Assembly: GCA_902496645.1 (NCBI GenBank)
Contig: CABVBR010000110.1
Location: forward strand, 1-6,887
Source: an uncultured Collinsella sp.
GTDB taxonomy: Bacteria > Actinomycetota > Coriobacteriia > Coriobacteriales > Coriobacteriaceae
Direction: 5' to 3'
DNA: 6,887 nucleotides
Shown: positions 1 through 5,146 of the stretch, piece after piece
How positions within the stretch are numbered: the stretch's first letter is position 1
How the letters are laid out: every line of letters starts with the position of its first letter
The notes under the pieces: model-generated
Databases searched by the model: none
Seen by the model: only the letters and a program-made list of their open reading frames with translations
Told to the model about the DNA's origin: nothing
Made by a program: the position numbers and the translations under genes

Positions 1-690
1 CCCGAGGTGGCCGATCGTGCCAAGTATATGATCGTGTCGCTGCCCGCAAACCCGGTCGGCTCGTTGGGCACGCCCGAGGTCTACGAGGAGATCATCGCTT
101 TCGCCCGCGAGCACGACCTGCTCATCGTCCATGACAACGCGTACTCCGACATCGTGTTCGACGGCGAGCCGGGCGGAAGCTTCTTGCAGTATCCTGGTGC
201 GCTTGAGGTGGGCGTGGAGTTCTTCTCGCTTTCCAAGTCGTTTAACGTCACCGGTGCGCGTATCGGCTTTTTGGTCGGCCGCGAGGACGTGGTCTCTGCC
301 TTTGCCAAGCTGCGCGGCCAGATCGACTTTGGTATGTTCTTCCCGATCCAGAAGGCTGCTATCGCCTGCCTGAACGGTCCGCGCGATGAGGTCGAGGCGC
401 AGCGTCTGAAGTACCAGGAGCGCCGCGATGCCCTGTGCGACGGTCTTGAGGGCCTGGGCTGGGAGCGTCCCAACGCGCATGGCTCTATGTTTGTGTGGGC
501 CAAGCTTCCCGGTGGTCGCACCGATTCCATGGCGTTTTGCGAGGAGCTCATGGAGAAGGCCGGCGTTGTGGTGACGCCGGGCGCGAGCTTTGGTCCTTCG
601 GGCGAGGGGCACGTGCGCATGGCGCTGGTCTTGCCGCCCGACCAGATTGCTTTGGCTGTCGAGGCCATTCGCGAGGCGGGCCTGTATTAG
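1..690 (+). CDS. PLP-dependent class I/II aminotransferase, DapL/AlaC-like (5' end missing)
   Basis: The frame is open from the first base of the window, so the gene is cut at its 5' end; 229 residues and the TAG stop remain. Full-length relatives run to about 400 residues, so some 160-170 are missing. Numbering from the first visible codon, the fold-type I signatures are all present: the PANPVG loop (about 15-20), the cofactor-contacting HDNAYSDI (44-51), the Schiff-base lysine in SLSKSFNVTGARIGF (K79, codon 235-237), and the carboxylate-binding arginine in GHVRMAL near the C-terminus. VEFFSLSKS, the FGMFFPIQKAAIA stretch and GSMFVWAKLP resemble E. coli AlaC and LL-diaminopimelate aminotransferase. 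The usual TGWRIGF reads TGARIGF here. Substrate cannot be fixed from sequence. The minus-strand dapA-dapB-dapH genes suggest a role in diaminopimelate synthesis, while the adjacent lactate dehydrogenase fits an alanine-pyruvate role equally well. An aminotransferase is nearly certain; its specificity is open. Confidence 0.9.
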   Translation, partial: PEVADRAKYMIVSLPANPVGSLGTPEVYEEIIAFAREHDLLIVHDNAYSDIVFDGEPGGSFLQYPGALEVGVEFFSLSKSFNVTGARIGFLVGREDVVSAFAKLRGQIDFGMFFPIQKAAIACLNGPRDEVEAQRLKYQERRDALCDGLEGLGWERPNAHGSMFVWAKLPGGRTDSMAFCEELMEKAGVVVTPGASFGPSGEGHVRMALVLPPDQIALAVEAIREAGLY

Positions 691-796
691 AAAGGTATTT
701 CGGCTCGTCAATAGCTCGAAACCGATTTCGTGCAGTTATTTTACGAATCCTGCAAACAATTTCGGTAAACGGTCGATTTTTGGCTGCGAATAGGAG

Positions 797-802
797 CATA
801 AT
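797..802 (+). promoter_or_regulatory. Possible -10 box of the ldh promoter
   Basis: CATAAT matches the sigma-70-type TATAAT at five of six positions and lies about 90 bp upstream of the ldh start. No good -35 element sits 16-19 bp upstream; the best there is TCGATT at 773-778, with 18 bp spacing. If used, transcription would start near 809 and the leader would include the 834-866 hairpin. The call is tentative. Confidence 0.25.
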
Positions 803-833
803 CAAAGTCCCGATTGGATGTATTGGGATTACG

Positions 834-866
834 GCAAGCCGCTCGGGTCGTTCCCGGGCGGCTTGC
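834..866 (+). promoter_or_regulatory. Strong hairpin in the ldh leader
   Basis: GCAAGCCGCTCGGG (834-847) pairs with CCCGGGCGGCTTGC (853-866) around a five-base loop, giving 14 pairs with a single T-G wobble. It ends 25 nt before the ldh start codon, just ahead of the ribosome-binding site. No T-run follows (TTGTGGAG), so it is a poor intrinsic terminator. It could be an mRNA-stabilising 5' structure, a regulatory leader element, or a protein-binding palindrome in the DNA. The structure is seen directly; its function is inferred. Confidence 0.6.
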
Positions 867-891
867 TTGTGGAGAGAGATGGGAGTTTCTA

Positions 892-1842
892 ATGGTTAAC
901 GAGAAGAAGGTCGCTATTGTCGGCTGCGGTTTCGTTGGTTCGTCTTCGGCGTTCGCGCTGATGCAGAGTGGTCTGTTCTCCGAGATGGTCCTCATCGACG
1001 TGGACAAGAACCGCGCCGAGGGTGAGGCCCTGGATATCGCGCACGGCATGACGTTTGCCGAGCCGATGAAGATCTACGCCGGCGATTATTCCGATGTCGC
1101 CGACGCCGCCATGATCGTCGTCACCGCTGGCGCTGCCCAGAAGCCCGGTGAGACTCGCCTGGACCTGGTCAACAAGAACGTCAACATCTTTAAGTCCATC
1201 ATTCCCGAAATTAAGAAGTCTGGCTTCGACGGCATTCTGCTCATTGTCTCCAACCCGGTCGATGTTCTGACCTATGCCGCCATCAAGATGTCCGGCCTGC
1301 CCGAGGGCCATGTCATCGGCTCCGGCACCGTGCTCGACACTGGCCGTCTGCAGCAGATGCTTGGTGCCCACGTCGAGGTTGACCCGCGCGATGTCCAGGC
1401 CTATGTCATGGGTGAGCACGGCGACTCTGAGTTTGTCGCTTGGTCCAGCGCCCAGGTTGCCGGCGTGCCGCTGAACACTTTCTGCGAGCTTCACGGTCAT
1501 CTGGAGCATGAGGCTGCCGAGAAGCGCATCGCCGAGGACGTCAAGAACTCCGCCTACACCATCATCGAGAAGAAGCACGCCACCTACTATGGCGTCGCCA
1601 TGGCCGTCAAGCGCATCTGCACCGCCGTCATGCGCGATGAGCAGACCGTTCTGCCCGTCTCCTCGCTCATGGTGGGCGAGTATGGCCTGTCCGATCTTGC
1701 CATCTCCATGCCGACGGTCGTTGGCCGCGACGGCGTCGTCTGTCGCGTCCCCGTGCCGCTGAACGATGACGAGCAGCATGAGCTCACCGCCTCCGCCAAG
1801 GCCCTCAAGGACATCATCGACAGCGTCGACTTCTCCTGCTAA
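892..1842 (+). CDS. ldh: L-lactate dehydrogenase (NAD-dependent)
   Basis: This cytoplasmic enzyme reduces pyruvate to L-lactate and regenerates NAD+ during fermentation. The 316-residue product has normal length for the lactate/malate dehydrogenase family. It shows the dinucleotide-binding GCGFVG (11-16), the NAD-ribose aspartate D36, and AGAAQKPGETR, where Q83 marks lactate rather than malate specificity (malate enzymes have Arg). R89, D149, R152 and the catalytic H176 in GEHGDSE are present. The start at ATG 892 follows GGGAG with six-base spacing; an in-frame extension upstream to 814 has no such signal and runs through the leader hairpin. Aligned to the Bacillus stearothermophilus enzyme, the two fructose-1,6-bisphosphate-binding residues (Arg173, His188) are replaced by Q154 and Q169, so classical FBP activation is not expected. 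Codon use is strongly biased to C/G endings, fitting high expression. It appears monocistronic, with its own terminator downstream. Confidence 0.95.
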   Translation: MVNEKKVAIVGCGFVGSSSAFALMQSGLFSEMVLIDVDKNRAEGEALDIAHGMTFAEPMKIYAGDYSDVADAAMIVVTAGAAQKPGETRLDLVNKNVNIFKSIIPEIKKSGFDGILLIVSNPVDVLTYAAIKMSGLPEGHVIGSGTVLDTGRLQQMLGAHVEVDPRDVQAYVMGEHGDSEFVAWSSAQVAGVPLNTFCELHGHLEHEAAEKRIAEDVKNSAYTIIEKKHATYYGVAMAVKRICTAVMRDEQTVLPVSSLMVGEYGLSDLAISMPTVVGRDGVVCRVPVPLNDDEQHELTASAKALKDIIDSVDFSC

Positions 1843-1873
1843 ATCAAGCTCGCTAGAGCGAAAAGCTACAATG

Positions 1874-1909
1874 AAGGCGTCCGGGTCCACACGGCCCGGG
1901 CGCCTTTTT
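1874..1909 (+). terminator. Rho-independent terminator of ldh
   Basis: GGCGTCCGGG (1876-1885) pairs with CCCGGGCGCC (1895-1904), a ten-pair stem with one T-G wobble and a nine-base loop. The flanking AA and TT add two pairs. The stem runs directly into five Ts (1905-1909). It begins about 30 nt after the ldh stop. This is a textbook intrinsic terminator, and the next gene must therefore have its own promoter or rely on readthrough. Confidence 0.9.
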
Positions 1910-1939
1910 GGTGCAAAGTAACCTGACCCCAATGCACCA
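1908..1939. repeat. Inverted-repeat intergenic element, copy A
   Basis: TGGTGCA (1909-1915) and TGCACCA (1933-1939) form a seven-base perfect inverted repeat around a 17-base spacer carrying AACCTGACCCC. The same 32-bp element occurs at 3140-3171 with 29 of 32 bases identical and the same spacer length. Copy A abuts the T-run of the ldh terminator and ends 36 nt before the hydrolase start. It could be a REP-like dispersed element, the terminus of a small mobile cassette, or an operator. The repeat is seen directly; its nature is inferred. Confidence 0.8.
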
Positions 1940-1964
1940 TAGTTGCCCCAATGCACCATAGTTG
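1927..1964. repeat. Perfect 19-bp tandem duplication
   Basis: The 19-mer CCCCAATGCACCATAGTTG occurs at 1927-1945 and again, without change, at 1946-1964. The first unit includes the right arm of inverted-repeat copy A, so the right arm is effectively duplicated. The second unit ends two bases before the Shine-Dalgarno sequence of the following gene. Such exact short duplications arise by replication slippage and may vary between strains. Confidence 0.9.
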
Positions 1965-1975
1965 ATGGGAGGGCC

Positions 1976-3136
1976 ATGTCGGATTCGCCTAATTTTTTAA
2001 CCTATGCCCAGACGGCGTTTGATCCGTTTGAGGAGAGGCCGTTCTGCGCGGTGGATAGCCTCGTCTTTGCGTGGTTGTCCTATTTGCGTTTGCCGGGTGA
2101 TATGGCGGAGCTGACGAACTGGCAGGGCCTAGACGTACGCGAGCTGCTGCGTGCCGAGTGCTACCGGGACATGATTGACGACTTGTGGGACCCGGAGGGG
2201 AGCAAGGCCTTGCTGGAGGCCGTGGCAGCAAGTCCTCGCTACCGTGGCGTGCACGTTTGCGGCTATCGTGCCGTGAGCGATGTGGTGGCGACAGAGCAGT
2301 TTGCAGCCATGGCGTTCCGGTTTCCGGCGGGGTTTAGCTATCTTTCCTTCCGGGGGACCGACAGCACGATTGTGGGCTGGAAAGAGGACTTTAACATGGC
2401 GTTCCGGTATCCTGTGCCGGCCCAGGAATCCGCGGCGCGTTATGTGGACGAGGCGGCGGATGCGATTGACGGGCCGCTTTTGTGCGGAGGTCATTCCAAG
2501 GGTGGAAACCTTGCGGTGTACGGTGCGGCGATGTGCTCCGATGTCGCCCGTGCGCGAATCGAACAGGCGTATTCCCATGATGGTCCGGGTTTCGTCGAGG
2601 AGTTTCTGAACGGCAACGCCTTTGCCGATCTTTCCGGTCGAATCGACAAGACGCTACCTCGGTCGTCGATCTTTGGCATGATGTTCGAGACGCAGGAGGA
2701 CTATGCCATCGTTGAGAGCACCGAGTTCAGCCTGCTGCAGCACAATCCCTTTAGCTGGGTGGTTGATGGTCACGACTTCGTGTACTGTGAGCGCCTGTCC
2801 GCCGGTGCTCGATACGTTGATGATTCCATTCGCGAGATGCTGCTTGCAGTTTCGCCTAGCGAGCGCGAGCGTTTTGTAGATGCGTTGTTCTCCGTGTTTG
2901 AGGCTACGGGTGCTGAGCGGTTTGCGGATATCGCTGGGAATCTGCGCGAGAGCCTGCCCGTGATGCTCCAGGCTGCGCAAGGGTTTGACAAGGATACGCG
3001 ACGCTTTGTCTCGCAGACCATCGTGGCAATTCTTAAGTGTGCGCTGCTGCCCAAACGTCCCGAGTTCAGCGTGCCTTCTAGTGGTAAGAGCCTGGCAGAA
3101 CAGCTCGAGGTATGGCAGTCCGAGCTCCTGCGCTAG
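1976..3136 (+). CDS. DUF2974 (Mbeg1-like) alpha/beta-hydrolase family protein
   Basis: The 386-residue product resembles the DUF2974/Mbeg1-like proteins, lipase-class-3-like alpha/beta hydrolases of unknown substrate found in many gut Gram-positives. The N-terminus carries the characteristic PF..VDSLVFAWLSYL (17-37). SFRGTDSTIVGWKEDF (124-139) is followed by the nucleophile elbow GGHSKGGNLAVYGA (171-184, putative nucleophile S174), DGPGF (202-206) and the segment LLQHNPFSWVVDGHDF (253-268), whose H256 or H266 could complete a triad. There is no signal peptide or membrane segment, so it is likely cytoplasmic. ATG 1976 is chosen because GGGAGG lies just upstream (1967-1972, unusually short spacing of three to four bases) and conserved sequence begins soon after. 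A TTG at 1943 is in frame but lies in the tandem repeat. Codon use is less biased than in ldh. The gene is bracketed by copies A and B of the inverted repeat. Biological role unknown. Confidence 0.8.
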   Translation: MSDSPNFLTYAQTAFDPFEERPFCAVDSLVFAWLSYLRLPGDMAELTNWQGLDVRELLRAECYRDMIDDLWDPEGSKALLEAVAASPRYRGVHVCGYRAVSDVVATEQFAAMAFRFPAGFSYLSFRGTDSTIVGWKEDFNMAFRYPVPAQESAARYVDEAADAIDGPLLCGGHSKGGNLAVYGAAMCSDVARARIEQAYSHDGPGFVEEFLNGNAFADLSGRIDKTLPRSSIFGMMFETQEDYAIVESTEFSLLQHNPFSWVVDGHDFVYCERLSAGARYVDDSIREMLLAVSPSERERFVDALFSVFEATGAERFADIAGNLRESLPVMLQAAQGFDKDTRRFVSQTIVAILKCALLPKRPEFSVPSSGKSLAEQLEVWQSELLR

Positions 3137-3138
3137 CC

Positions 3139-3173
3139 ATTGGTGCAAAGCAACCTGTCCCCGATGCACCAAT
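3139..3173. repeat. Inverted-repeat intergenic element, copy B
   Basis: ATTGGTGCA (3139-3147) and TGCACCAAT (3165-3173) form a nine-base perfect inverted repeat around a 17-base spacer with AACCTGTCCCC. It matches copy A at 29 of 32 bases over the shared core and is in the same orientation. It starts two bases after the hydrolase stop codon and lies about 74 nt upstream of the next gene. As RNA it could fold into a hairpin, but no T-run follows, so it is not an obvious terminator. Confidence 0.85.
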
Positions 3174-3203
3174 CTTCGATGCGCCTGGGGCGGGCTCGAC
3201 CGC

Positions 3204-3209
3204 TATACT
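3204..3209 (+). promoter_or_regulatory. Possible -10 box for the nucleoid-protein gene
   Basis: TATACT matches TATAAT at five of six positions in an otherwise G/C-rich spacer, about 40 bp upstream of the likely start at 3248. No recognisable -35 lies 16-19 bp upstream. It is the only plausible core-promoter element between the hydrolase stop and this gene, hence a tentative call. Confidence 0.4.
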
Positions 3210-3247
3210 GGTTCGTGCTCAATTCAATCTAGAACGGAATGCCGTAT

Positions 3248-4252
3248 ATGAAAATCAATCATGCGATTCTGCATATCCTGGACTTTGACTCTGCCGTCAA
3301 CGTTATGAGCCAGCGCGAGCTCGATATCGAGAGCCGTACCGTGCGCAACTTCGTGACCACGCATCTGCGCCGTGCGCGTACCTCGGCCGACAATAAACGC
3401 GCCACGTTTGCCGAGAACTCTGCGTTTGGCGGCGAGCTCAAGGGCTATTTCTTTGGCGAGCGCGAGTTCGTGGACCTGTCGCAGCAGATTGCGGAGTTTA
3501 TCTCCTCCGAGCTCACCAAAGCCGAGAAAGCCGAGTCCACCGACGTGCTCGTGGCCGATTTTGACGACGATGAGGATGCCCGCTGGTTTGCCGTGATGCT
3601 GCTGGGCTCCAAGCAGGCATTCATGCACGAGGTGGGTCGCGAGGAGGGGGAGGTGCGTAACGACATCGCGCGCCACTACGCCATTCTGCCGAACCCCTCG
3701 CAAAAGGTGCCGAGCTATGCCATCGTGCGCGCGAGTACCATGGAGATCGGCTACGTGGACAAGAAGCGCAAGATTGCCGGCGAGGATCGCATGCTCATTC
3801 CCGACGGCCTGCTGCAGTGCGACACGGGCGTATCGGGTAAGGAGGTCATCGACACCGTGACGCGTGTGGTCGAGGAAGTCGCCGAGGAGCATGGTGCCAA
3901 CACGGCTGTAGCGCTCGCTAAGGTTAAGGCTGCCGTTGCCGAGAAGGTTGAGGATGACGAGGAGCTGCCGCCTTGGGATATCGTCGATGAGGTCTTTGAG
4001 GACGAACCGGTTATCAAGGAGAGCGTGCGCGCGGCGCTGACCGAGGAGAAGGTGCCTGAGCGTGTGCCCGTGGAGCGCAAGCAGGTCGAACGCGCGGCGG
4101 TGCGCAATCATAAGATCCGAACCGACACGGGTATCGAAATCAGCTTCCCGGCCGAGATGGGTTCGAACTCCGAGTACATCGAGTTCGTCAATGAGCCCAA
4201 TGGCCTCATCTCCATCGAGCTCAAGAATATCGGCAGCATCGAGAATCGATAA
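3248..4252 (+). CDS. Nucleoid-associated protein, NA37/YejK (NdpA) family
   Basis: The 334-residue product resembles the 37-kDa nucleoid-associated protein family (Pfam NA37), DNA-binding proteins named after E. coli YejK whose cellular role is poorly defined. Recognisable family landmarks are the N-terminal MKINHAILHILDF, the segment with HYAILPNPSQKVPSYAIV (143-160), IGYVDKKRKIAGEDRML (167-183), LLQCDTGVSGKE (188-199) and the C-terminal HKIRTDTGIEI (288-298) leading to GLISIELKNIGSI. An acidic stretch near 234-253 (EDDEELPPWDIVDEVFEDE) is probably a linker. ATG 3248 is preferred because the family-like N-terminus begins there and CGGA lies nine bases upstream. ATG 3239, three codons earlier, is possible but has no room for a ribosome-binding site. 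The Shine-Dalgarno signal is weak either way, suggesting modest translation. It ends in the convergent junction with the dap operon. The family call rests on remembered conserved segments, not a search. Confidence 0.78.
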   Translation: MKINHAILHILDFDSAVNVMSQRELDIESRTVRNFVTTHLRRARTSADNKRATFAENSAFGGELKGYFFGEREFVDLSQQIAEFISSELTKAEKAESTDVLVADFDDDEDARWFAVMLLGSKQAFMHEVGREEGEVRNDIARHYAILPNPSQKVPSYAIVRASTMEIGYVDKKRKIAGEDRMLIPDGLLQCDTGVSGKEVIDTVTRVVEEVAEEHGANTAVALAKVKAAVAEKVEDDEELPPWDIVDEVFEDEPVIKESVRAALTEEKVPERVPVERKQVERAAVRNHKIRTDTGIEISFPAEMGSNSEYIEFVNEPNGLISIELKNIGSIENR

Positions 4253-4278
4253 ACTGTGCTTGGACACTGCAAAAAAAC

Positions 4279-4313
4279 AAAGGCCGAAGCCTCGGATGAG
4301 GGCTTCGACCTTT
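4279..4313. terminator. Bidirectional terminator between convergent genes
   Basis: AAAGGCCGAAGCC (4279-4291) pairs with GGCTTCGACCTTT (4301-4313): 12 of 13 positions pair, with one C/A mismatch and a nine-base loop. On the plus strand the right arm runs into a five-T tract (4311-4315). On the minus strand the stem is followed by TTTGTTTTTTT (complement of 4271-4281). It should therefore stop transcription from the nucleoid-protein gene and from the dap operon alike. Confidence 0.88.
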
Positions 4314-4360
4314 TTGCTTGGAGCTGAATTGCGCCGTAGGTTGAGCATACGTCAGCGAAA

Positions 4361-4382
4361 ACGTGGTTTGTCAAAACCGCGT
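4361..4382 (-). terminator. Possible first terminator of the dap operon
   Basis: Read on the minus strand, ACGCGGTTT and AAACCACGT form a nine-position stem with one C/A mismatch and a TGAC loop, five bases after the dapH stop. It is followed only by TTTC, a short T-run, so termination would be partial. It lies ahead of the stronger hairpin at 4279-4313 and may act in tandem with it. Confidence 0.4.
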
Positions 4383-4387
4383 AACTA

Positions 4388-5107
4388 TTAAAGTTGACGT
4401 AAGCCCTCTTCGAGGCCGGTCTTGCTGTCGGTCTTCTCGTCGCGCATCTTGATAACGCGGGCGGGGACACCGGCCGCGACGGCGCCGGCGGGGACGTCCT
4501 CGACGCATACGGCACCGGCAGCCACGACGGCGCCCTTGCCCACGCGCACGCCCTCCAGGACCACGGCGTTGGCGCCAATCATGACATCGTCCTCGATGAT
4601 GACGGGCGTGGCGCTCGCGGGCTCAACGACGCCTGCCAGTACGGTGCCGGCGCCGATGTGGCAGTTCTTGCCCACGGTTGCGCGGCCGCCCAGGACGGCG
4701 CCCATATCAATCATAGAGCCCTCGCCGATAACGGAGCCGATGTTGATGATGGCGCCCATCATGATGACGGCGCGGTTGCCGATCTCGACGCGGTCGCGGA
4801 TGATCGCGCCCGGCTCGATGCGGGCGTTGATGCCCTTAAGGTCGAGCATGGGCACGGCGGAGTTGCGACAGTCATTCTCGACGTCGTAGTAGTCGATGGA
4901 GTCGGCATTGGCATCGAGGATGGCCTTGAGCTCATCCCAGTCGCCAAAGACGGTCTTGCCGCGACGACCGCCGTAGACGTGTGCATTGCCCCACTGGACC
5001 TTCATGCCCGGCTTCTCGCGCACGTACAGCTTGACGGGCGTCTTTTTGGGCGCGGTGGCGATGTAGTTGATAATCTCCTGTGCATCCATCTCGGCTGCGT
5101 TGCTCAT
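4388..5107 (-). CDS. dapH: 2,3,4,5-tetrahydropyridine-2,6-dicarboxylate N-acetyltransferase
   Basis: DapH transfers an acetyl group from acetyl-CoA to tetrahydrodipicolinate, opening the acetylase branch of diaminopimelate and lysine synthesis in the cytoplasm. The 239-residue protein matches the Bacillus subtilis type in length and layout. An N-terminal alpha/beta domain (about 1-85, with TPVKLYV and VFGDWDEL) precedes VENDCRNSAVPMLDL (77-91). A left-handed beta-helix of hexapeptide repeats follows from about 96 to 215 (IEPGAIIRDRVEIG, GSVIGEGSMIDMGAVLGGRA, GKNCHIGAGTVLAG, IEDDVMIGANAVVLEGV). A short tail ends in EGLRQL, also seen in Bacillus. The sequence fits the acetyltransferase rather than the succinyltransferase (DapD) type. 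The ATG start has AAAGGAG nine bases upstream. It is the last gene of the operon, 39 bp after dapB, with terminators beyond. Like other members it probably works as a trimer. Confidence 0.95.
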   Translation of the reverse strand: MSNAAEMDAQEIINYIATAPKKTPVKLYVREKPGMKVQWGNAHVYGGRRGKTVFGDWDELKAILDANADSIDYYDVENDCRNSAVPMLDLKGINARIEPGAIIRDRVEIGNRAVIMMGAIINIGSVIGEGSMIDMGAVLGGRATVGKNCHIGAGTVLAGVVEPASATPVIIEDDVMIGANAVVLEGVRVGKGAVVAAGAVCVEDVPAGAVAAGVPARVIKMRDEKTDSKTGLEEGLRQL

Positions 5108-5146
5108 TTGCTATCTCTCCTTTGGGTGGATTCGGTTGATACCTGG

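Larger units (their letters stand above)
691..891. other. Intergenic spacer between the aminotransferase and ldh
   Basis: This 201 bp spacer is clearly more A/T-rich in its first part than the flanking genes. It holds a weak stem-loop just after the aminotransferase stop (698-721, TTTCGGCT pairing with AGC-T-CGAAA, one bulge, no T-run after it). A -10-like CATAAT lies at 797-802 without a convincing -35. Beyond it is the strong hairpin at 834-866 and the ldh ribosome-binding site. The ldh promoter most likely lies here, but only the -10-like hexamer can be pointed to. I see no protein-coding gene in it. Confidence 0.5.

Noticed and set aside
694..723. Stem-loop after the aminotransferase stop as a terminator
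   Set aside because: The stem is short with bulges and is not followed by a T-run, so it is not supportable as an intrinsic terminator.
814..891. N-terminal extension of lactate dehydrogenase by 26 residues
   Set aside because: It would translate the leader hairpin, has no Shine-Dalgarno, and the family begins at about the ATG at 892, which has a good ribosome-binding site.
1943..1975. TTG start giving an 11-residue longer hydrolase
   Set aside because: The codon lies in the 19-bp tandem repeat without a Shine-Dalgarno ahead of it, and the added residues are repeat-derived.
889..1977. 362-codon open frame on the minus strand opposite ldh
   Set aside because: It is antisense to a clear lactate dehydrogenase and is open because of high G/C third positions; its low-complexity Gly/Asp/Val/Leu/His-rich product resembles no family and has no credible start signal.
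3139..3173. Inverted repeat copy B as the hydrolase terminator
   Set aside because: The arms are only nine bases with a 17-base loop and no T-run follows; the same element also occurs upstream of the gene, so a repeat or operator explanation fits better.
3224..4348. 374-codon open frame on the minus strand opposite the nucleoid-protein gene
   Set aside because: Codon-mirror artefact; it would run through the bidirectional terminator, and the plus-strand product has recognisable family landmarks.
4261..4387. Small RNA gene in the convergent gap
   Set aside because: The hairpins are explained by termination from both sides, and no promoter-like element points into the gap.
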